DNA of 64,000 nucleotides from an uncultured Spirochaetaceae bacterium. Lineage in GTDB: Bacteria; Spirochaetota; Spirochaetia; Treponematales; Treponemataceae. Below the pieces are notes generated by a model. The model saw only the letters and a list, made by a program, of their open reading frames with translations, had not been told where the DNA came from and searched no databases. Both the position numbers and the translations under genes were made by a program. Below, piece by piece: positions 58,647 through 64,000 of the stretch. The stretch is taken from contig CADCLG010000007.1 of NCBI GenBank assembly GCA_902802305.1, forward strand, positions 82,566-146,565. Direction: 5' to 3'. Within the stretch, counting starts at the first letter, position 1, and every line of letters begins with the position of its first letter.

Positions 58647-59033
58647 CTATATAAACTTATTTTCTCTCAAGAATTTTTCATTGATATCAAGATTTTCAAA
58701 ATCATCTTCATATTCTTCAAAATAGTATTTTGCATAGCAATAAACTGTATCAGGGAAACGGGAAAAGATTCCTCTGCAGAGTTTTTTGAAAAGATTTGTA
58801 AACTCTTCTGTATAGCAAAGGGAGAGCATAAAATCCATTAAGTATTCAACTTCATATTGAGTAGCACTTGTATCAGAAATTATTCGATTTACTATTGGAG
58901 TATAAATCTGAACAGCCTGTAAACTGAGCTGCATAATGCCTTCTGCCATTGATTTTATTTCATTTACAAACGTTTCATAACTTTCATCTTTGCCAAAAGT
59001 TTCTTCGTGATGTTCTTTTAAATTCTTTTTCAT
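58647..59033 (-). CDS. Hypothetical protein downstream of an operator-like repeat
   Basis: 128 residues, predicted helical: YETFVNEIKSMAEGIMQLSL, then YEVEYLMDFMLSLCYTEEF. C-terminus very acidic (EEYEDDFENLDINE). No clear ribosome site. The 15-base palindrome at 59069-59083 lies 36 bases upstream. No family recognised. Confidence 0.55.
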   Translation of the reverse strand: MKKNLKEHHEETFGKDESYETFVNEIKSMAEGIMQLSLQAVQIYTPIVNRIISDTSATQYEVEYLMDFMLSLCYTEEFTNLFKKLCRGIFSRFPDTVYCYAKYYFEEYEDDFENLDINEKFLRENKFI

Positions 59034-59068
59034 ATGAAAATTATAATTTTTGATGTATGGAAAAGATA

Positions 59069-59083
59069 TAAACTGTTAGTTTA
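59069..59083. promoter_or_regulatory. Candidate operator TAAACTGTTAGTTTA (copy 2)
   Basis: Identical to copy 1 in reverse orientation. Located between the Bro-N gene stop and the start of the 128-residue gene on the minus strand. Confidence 0.5.
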
Positions 59084-59109
59084 AACTCATTTTTCAGTAT
59101 AACTGATAA

Positions 59110-59958
59110 TTAATCACCATCCAGTTTTTTAATATCTGACTGTTCCAAAATGAGAGCCTTCACATTTAATGAAGAAATAACACTGTGACCTAACTCCTTT
59201 TCCAGGCTTTGCCGAGCTACAGCGGCAACACTTCCTCCGTCAAAAGCACATTGCATATTTTCTTCGTAAGTTTGAGGATTTTTTACTTCGGTAATACTAG
59301 ATGCAGAAACTTCGGCAAGCATGTTCAAAACCATTTCTATATTTGACATATTGTCTTGTAGAGATTCTTTTTTCAGTCCCTTAAACTTTTTATATTCCTT
59401 TACAGTTTTCCCGGACCAGGTTTTACAAATAACATTTGTAAGAGCTTCATGCTGTGAAGTTTCTTTTACATTATGAGCGTTCCATTGGTCAGTAAGATCT
59501 TTTTTTATTTCAATAGATTTTAATCGCATATTAATCCAGTCATCCGAGTATCCAAGCCTATGATAATCTTTAAGCGCTTGATTTATAGCAAGTTCTGGAT
59601 TCAGCATTTGATTCATACGTTCTGCTGCTATTTCGGCAAGAAATTGCCTTATCGGTTCTGCTTTTTTAGAGGGAATTGATTGAATGATGCGGAATAGCCC
59701 TTGTGTATTTACGGATTGAACTTCATGTTGCTTTCCGTCTTCTCCAGGCATTTGAACTGGGATACATATTGTATTCCAACTAAACCTTAAACCTTCATCA
59801 CGAGAAAGCATTTCTTTTATGTATTCTTCAGGATTACTACAATCTGTCAAAAAAGAAATTAGATCAAAAACAGAAAAGTACCAGTCTTCTTTTTCATCGT
59901 CCCAAATGTATCGAACATTTTTATCTTCAAATAGTTTTATTGAATTATTTTGTTTCAA
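59110..59958 (-). CDS. Bro-N domain protein
   Basis: 282 residues. The N-terminal ~120 residues match the Bro-N fold of phage and baculovirus antirepressor-like proteins: KNVRYIWDDEKEDWYFSVFDLISFL, then SWNTICIPVQMPGEDGKQHEV and VNTQGLFRIIQSIPSKKAEPIRQFL. The C-terminal helical part (GYSDDWINMRLKSIEIKKDL) is the common bacterial form. Probably a DNA-binding regulator from mobile DNA. An operator-like motif with one mismatch lies about 50 bases upstream. Confidence 0.8.
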   Translation of the reverse strand: MKQNNSIKLFEDKNVRYIWDDEKEDWYFSVFDLISFLTDCSNPEEYIKEMLSRDEGLRFSWNTICIPVQMPGEDGKQHEVQSVNTQGLFRIIQSIPSKKAEPIRQFLAEIAAERMNQMLNPELAINQALKDYHRLGYSDDWINMRLKSIEIKKDLTDQWNAHNVKETSQHEALTNVICKTWSGKTVKEYKKFKGLKKESLQDNMSNIEMVLNMLAEVSASSITEVKNPQTYEENMQCAFDGGSVAAVARQSLEKELGHSVISSLNVKALILEQSDIKKLDGD

Positions 59959-60009
59959 GTTATATTCCTTCTTTGATTCATAATAAAAGAAAAAGAGGAT
60001 AAAAGAATT

Positions 60010-60024
60010 AATCTGTTAGTTTAC
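60010..60024. promoter_or_regulatory. Candidate operator TAATCTGTTAGTTTA (copy 3)
   Basis: One mismatch from copies 1 and 2, located 52 bases before the Bro-N gene start. Confidence 0.4.
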
Positions 60025-60028
60025 AAAA

Positions 60029-60110
60029 AAGGCTTGCTTTATATCGTGAAAAAAATGAAAGACTTTTTAAGCTTATTTATGAAGATATAGATAAAAACTT
60101 TGAAGGATAG
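60029..60110 (+). pseudogene. Possible C-terminal gene fragment
   Basis: A short open stretch reads LALYREKNERLFKLIYEDID then KNFEG and a TAG. It looks like the helical end of a larger protein with no upstream continuation (the operator-like motif and Bro-N promoter region intervene). Very tentative. The rest of the 59959-60303 gap holds the 18-bp inverted repeat described next and nothing else I can name. Confidence 0.3.
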
Positions 60111-60247
60111 TATTGTTCCTTTTCACAAGTTGATGGAATGTTTTAGTCTAATATTTATGCGACAACTTTATTGACATATTCCGCTGATTATCAGTTTTCA
60201 AGTCTCTGTTCTTTGCAATTAAGGACCAGGTTTTGTGTAAATCTTCT

Positions 60248-60315
60248 AAATCATGTTAGTGCCAGGCGATTTTGACCATTCGAGTGGCGATTTTCTACTG
60301 GCACTAACATGATTT
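60248..60315. repeat. 18-bp perfect inverted repeat with 32-base loop
   Basis: Arms at 60248-60265 and 60298-60315 (core ATGTTAGTGCCAG / CTGGCACTAACAT). The loop contains GGCGATTTT twice (60265-60273 region and 60287-60295 region). The right arm includes the stop codon of the gene ending at 60304. It may be a terminator or a small insertion element. Confidence 0.6.
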
Positions 60316-61359
60316 ATTATTATTTATATACATTCCATTCTTATATACACTATTGGGTATAAACTTTTGAACAAGTTCTTCAACATTTTCTCTCGGTTTT
60401 ATACAAACTATTTCAGCAATATCTTTTAGACTCCCAATATTAAGATACAGATAAGGTTCTGAATAATTTTTCGGAAAAGCCATAAAACGAAATTCTTCTT
60501 CCCATGCATAACTCAGATCTTTATCCAAATATGGAACTAATTTCTTCTTTAATCCATCGACTTTTGAATATTTATCATAATAACCAACTGGCGAAAAAAT
60601 GAAATCAATTTCTGAAGTTTGAAACATCTTTATAAATGCAGTTTAAACTCTTCTACAAAACTCTGGATAATTATGAATTATTATACATGAGTCATAATTA
60701 GGCATTTCTTTATAGAAAGGTGGATTATATTGCAAAGAAAAACATGACAAATAATAATTGTTTGCCGGAAAAGTAGTAGTAGCAGTTCCTATACAAGGAA
60801 ATTCTTTTCCATCCATAGTAATTATTTTTGAACCATGCCCACTATAAACAAAAGATTTTTCCATCTCATTATCATTGCGAGCCTTGTTATCATCTGTATT
60901 ATAATTCGAGGCTGCAGAAAATCGAATATTTCCGTTTACAACAAAATCTAGATTATATTGTAATTCACAAAATCGAAATAGTTTTTTTATTTCTGGTTTA
61001 TAACGTGTTTTATAGGTTGAAAGAAAATTATAACCAAAATCAATTTGAGGGTCAGGAAGTTTTCGAAAACTAAATATTACTTTATATAGATATAACAGTC
61101 TTGTCCAATACCAACTACTGTAAGAAGAATCAATTGGAATTACATCATTTTCAGGAGAAACAAAGACATTATAATTTCTTAATACTTGTTTATATCTTTC
61201 TTCTAGCTGTTCATTTGAAAAGAAATCAAAAAAATTATTATTAAAACAATCTCCCAACCAATTTCCAAGAGTATAGAAAATCTTTTTCTCGGGATTATTA
61301 TCTATATTTGGAGGATATCTACATGGGAGATCAATTTTTACATTTTCAAAAAGCATCAT
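60304..61359 (-). pseudogene. Hypothetical protein with one in-frame stop
   Basis: From the ATG at 61359 one frame runs to 60304 with a single TAA at 60645-60643. On one side it reads SCIIIHNYPEFCRRV, then the stop, then TAFIKMFQTSEIDFIFSP with no frame change. A Lys codon AAA to TAA is the simplest cause. The plan (front-end domain, LSCFSLQY, VGYYDKY, EEEFRFMAF) is like DUF2971-type proteins but I am not sure. Total 351 codons. The two halves could be taken for two genes, but the second half has no ribosome site. Confidence 0.6.
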
Positions 61360-61447
61360 TTATTCAGATTTATCTAAAGCTTTAGCAACTCTTTTATAAA
61401 TTATAATAAATAAAGAAATAAATATTGTAATAAAAAATGATTTTTTT

Positions 61448-62047
61448 TTACTGAATCTTATTCTTTATCATAAACTTATTGATTGTTACCCATGTAACAC
61501 CAAACTCCTTTGCCAAAGAGAGTTTACTTCTTCCAAGATTTCTTTGACGTTTTATGTATGCGCATTTTCCTGTAAGCTTGTATTTCTTTGGTTTCTGTCC
61601 TTTTCTCCTGCCTATTTGCTTACCTTGTTTTTTTGCACGTTCCAAACCTTGTTTTGTTCTTTCAGAGAGCAGAGTGCGTTCTATCTCAGCTGATAACCCA
61701 AAGGCAAATGCAAGAACCTTGGATTGGATATTGTCTCCAAGCTCATAACCTTCCTTGATTGCAATTACCTTAACACCTTTTTCCAGAAGCGATTGCAGGA
61801 CGTTCAGAATCATCATGAGGGAACGTCCAAGTCGAGAAAGTTCGGTGACTATGATTGTATCGCCCTTGCTGACAGATTCGAGAAGCTCTCCGAGCTTACG
61901 CTTTTCGGGATTTTTTGTACCACTGATTGTTTCTGCTACCCACTGGATTTTATGCAGCCTGTGGTATCTGGCATATTCTCTGATTGCAAGTTTTTGATTT
62001 TGTACTGTCTGATAATTTGTTGAAACTCTGATATAAGCATAGGTCAT
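61448..62047 (-). CDS. Serine recombinase (DNA invertase/resolvase family)
   Basis: 199 residues, ATG with AGGAGG upstream. Catalytic domain: AYIRVSTNYQTVQNQKLAI with Ser9, EWVAETISGT region, DTIIVTELSRLGRSLMMIL, and LLSERTKQGLERAKKQGKQIGR. C-terminal HTH (SKLSLAKEFGVTWVTINKFM). It lies directly after a truncated hsdS, so it may have caused or served recombination there, or may be an unrelated transposon resolvase. No inverted repeat for it is evident. Confidence 0.88.
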   Translation of the reverse strand: MTYAYIRVSTNYQTVQNQKLAIREYARYHRLHKIQWVAETISGTKNPEKRKLGELLESVSKGDTIIVTELSRLGRSLMMILNVLQSLLEKGVKVIAIKEGYELGDNIQSKVLAFAFGLSAEIERTLLSERTKQGLERAKKQGKQIGRRKGQKPKKYKLTGKCAYIKRQRNLGRSKLSLAKEFGVTWVTINKFMIKNKIQ

Positions 62048-62063
62048 AATAATTTCCTCCTGC

Positions 62064-63017
62064 TTATAGTGTACTGTAAAATTGAGGAAGGGCTAAAACT
62101 GTGTAATGAACAAATGATTGGTGTTCATCTTTTGAATGAATTGCAGCGAGTCCACGACCTATGCAGCAATCTTCATTTGCGATATTTGTGTCACCGACAG
62201 GAGCACGGACACTCATTAATGTATCAAACTTTTTTGCTATTCGTTTTGGCTCTGTGGTAAAAAGTCGTCTTGTTGGAAATCTTGTTCAAAACTCTGCTCG
62301 CCCCTGATAAAAAACTGTTCCAATTCCGTCTTCGTTATAACTTTTTCCGTCTGGAGATTGCCCCATTGTTATTTCTGCAATATCTGACAATTTTCCCATT
62401 TTCCACCCCTCGGGCATTTTGCCGCCAAATGGTTCGAAGTCTGCAAACCAGTTTTTGAAGAAGGCTTGGGCTTGCTGTTCCAGGTTTTCGTTTATCTTGT
62501 TGTTCAGTTCTATTTTGTCGTCTAGAGAATGAAGAATATTTACAGCTTTTTCCATATACTCTTTTTGAAAAAAGGGGATTTCCATTTTCTCTAGCGAATC
62601 AATATTTAAAGTTGGTTGAACAGTTGTATTAAGATTATTATTTATATAAGTTTGCCCATATTTTGAGTCAATGAAATATTTTGTCCATTTACAAATGAGA
62701 GGATTCTTTATATCAATTAATCCAGTGGCTCTAACTAAATTACATCCTGAAAATGATTTTGGAACTATTGCTGTTTTTCCAACAGACCCAACTAATGAAA
62801 TAAGTAATTCTCCACCTTGCAATAAGGTTCTTTTATATTTATTTGAATTTTCTACTGTCGTTTTATCTAACAGATTTACATCAGATAATCCTGAAATAAT
62901 ATTATTAACTTTAATTACAGGAATTCCATTATCAACATTTTGGCCAGGTTGTACTATTCCGTATCCAATTTTCCTATCAACGAGATCTTTCAGTATTTTT
63001 TTTCCAATTAATTCCAA
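62064..63017 (-). pseudogene. hsdS: Decayed hsdS of a third type I locus
   Basis: ATG at 63017. TRD1 begins KKILKDLVDRKIGYGIVQPG, the conserved helix is LHSLDDKIELNNKINENLEQQ and AFFKNWFADFEPFGGKMPEG, and TRD2 begins KMGKLSDIAEITMGQSPDG. The frame stops at 62286. The next frame continues with TRFPTRRLFTTEPKRIAKKF, LMSVRAPVGDTNIANEDCC and GRGLAAIHSKDEHQSFV to a stop at 62064, where about 60 residues are missing. A one-base frameshift and a 3' truncation at the recombinase gene inactivate it. Confidence 0.8.
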
Positions 63018-63054
63018 TTACTTTCTCCAAACTCTTGCGAGCTTTCATGCGTGA

Positions 63055-63150
63055 GGCTATGGAGCCCCTTGCCGACCGCAGGATGACCGAAGGGCAGCCG
63101 AGGACGGTGAGCGTTAGCGAAGGGCGAAACAGCCGACGGCAGCTTGCTGC
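63055..63150. repeat. GC-rich palindromic repeat between hsdM and hsdS remnants
   Basis: Much richer in GC than its surroundings, with GCCGACGGCAGCTTGCTGCC at 63130-63149 (stem CGGCAGC/GCTGCCG) and GAAGGGCAGCCGAGGACGG-type segments with internal pairing. It separates hsdM from hsdS, which normally abut. Confidence 0.55.
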
Positions 63151-63159
63151 CGGCACGCC

Positions 63160-64000
63160 CTAAATCTTAAACCCAATCCCTTCCAGATTTTTCTTTATCT
63201 CTTCTTTGAGCTCGTGGCTTTTTGCGAACATTCCACCAAGTTCGGTGGTCAGGCGGGTCATTTTATCGGCGAAGGGTTCATCATCCACAGGCCCTTCTTC
63301 TATGCCAACGTAGCAGCCGGGAGTGAGGATGTAATCCTGGGCGGCAACCTGTTTTGTGGTGGCTACTGTGCAGAAGCCTTTTACATCTTCGAGGGTGCCA
63401 TTCTGGAAGGCGGTGAAGGTGTCGGCAAGGCGGGTAATGTCTTCTTCGGAAAAGTCGCGGTGCTTGCGGTCTACCATGTGGCCCATGTTGCGGGCATCTA
63501 TGAAGAGGGTTTTGCCTGTCTGCTTTTTGCCGCGGGTGATGAACCAGAGGGTTACGGGAATTGTTACGCTGTAGAAAAGCTGGGTTGGCATAGCGACAAT
63601 TCCTTCTATCAGGTCGGCCTCGATGATGCGCCTGCGGATTTTTCCTTCGCCACTGGTCTGGGTGGAAAGGGCGCCGTTTGCAAGTACAAGGCCGATTTTT
63701 CCGTTTGGAGCCAGGTGGTAAATCATGTGTTCTATCTAGGCGTAGTTTGCGTTGCCTGCGGGTGGAAGTCCGTATGCCCAGCGAGGGTCGTTCTGCAATT
63801 TATCCTGTCCCCAGTTGCTTAAGTTGAAGGGCGGATTTGCCATGATAAAGTCGAACTTCTGAGTTGAATGCAGGTCGTTGAAAAAGGTATCTTCGGGATG
63901 GTCGCCAAAGTTTGCGTCGATTCCGCGGATTGCCATGTTCATCTTGGCCATTTTCCAGGTGTCGGCGTTGGCTTCCTGTCCAAAGACTGAGATGTTGCTT
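63160..64000 (-). pseudogene. hsdM: hsdM of a third type I locus with an amber codon (runs off the window)
   Basis: The frame is open from the right edge: [32 protein letters not shown] (NPPF catalytic motif), NANYA, then a TAG at 63738-63736, then IEHMIYHLAPNGKIGLVL and the usual C-terminus to 63160. Relatives have Trp where the TAG is, so TGG to TAG is the likely change. The N-terminal part and SAM loop lie beyond the window. A translation restart at the ATG at 63726 would give a protein without the catalytic domain. Confidence 0.8.

Overview
The window looks like a low-GC, host-associated spirochaete, most likely a gut, rumen or oral Treponema. That is an inference from the lipobox-bearing lipoproteins, frequent TTG starts, small secreted hypothetical proteins, the stand-alone MetH-activation protein and the xylulokinase. 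No rRNA or other decisive marker is present. Core metabolism is confined to about 10.4-13.3 kb (xylB, a YhbY-type RNA-binding protein, the methionine-synthase activation domain). The rest is accessory DNA, mostly defence genes, mobile-element genes and their debris.

Layout. (1) 0-5.8 kb: a partial gene, an S41 peptidase lipoprotein, an intergenic block of hairpins, an ATPase/nuclease-like pair, and a convergent PIN/XRE module. (2) 6-9.7 kb: secreted proteins, two of them broken (a frameshifted lysozyme-like gene and a coiled-coil/barrel-like gene with one in-frame stop). (3) 10-15.7 kb: DUF3791, xylB, yhbY, MetH activation, a large nested palindrome, an XRE regulator and a CPBP protease. (4) 15.7-32.5 kb, minus strand: a defence island built on a type I restriction operon. 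It holds hsdR, a HEPN-like gene, an AAA/DUF4143 ATPase, hsdS, a HamA-HamB (Hachiman) pair, two RhuM genes and a wrecked hsdM, and is preceded by a 1006-residue helicase-nuclease. (5) 32.7-54.3 kb: an integrative element bounded by 33-bp direct repeats that are the 3' half of a tRNA-Met gene. It carries a tyrosine integrase, a ParB-like protein, a SIR2 protein, and a complete phase-variable type I system (hsdR, hsdM, expressed hsdS, inverted silent hsdS modules, dedicated recombinase) with an unknown three-gene cassette inserted in it. (6) 54.3-64 kb: XRE regulator, decayed Pth2-like gene, tRNA-Met, a tRNA interrupted in its anticodon loop by a hairpin, a macro-domain gene, a Bro-N gene, a broken hypothetical gene, a serine recombinase, and a third, decaying hsdS/hsdM locus.

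Three themes recur. Type I restriction loci occur three times in different states: one apparently intact and shuffling, one lacking a working hsdM, one decaying. Short palindromic repeats have entered coding genes in frame (hsdS, hsdR, the rhuM 5' end) as well as intergenic DNA. Several stretches look like structured RNA or DNA with no obvious known family: a tandem hairpin array before the second hsd operon, a three-domain RNA ending in a terminator near 50.2 kb, and the hairpin-interrupted tRNA at 56.3 kb. All calls come from reading the sequence; no database search was run.
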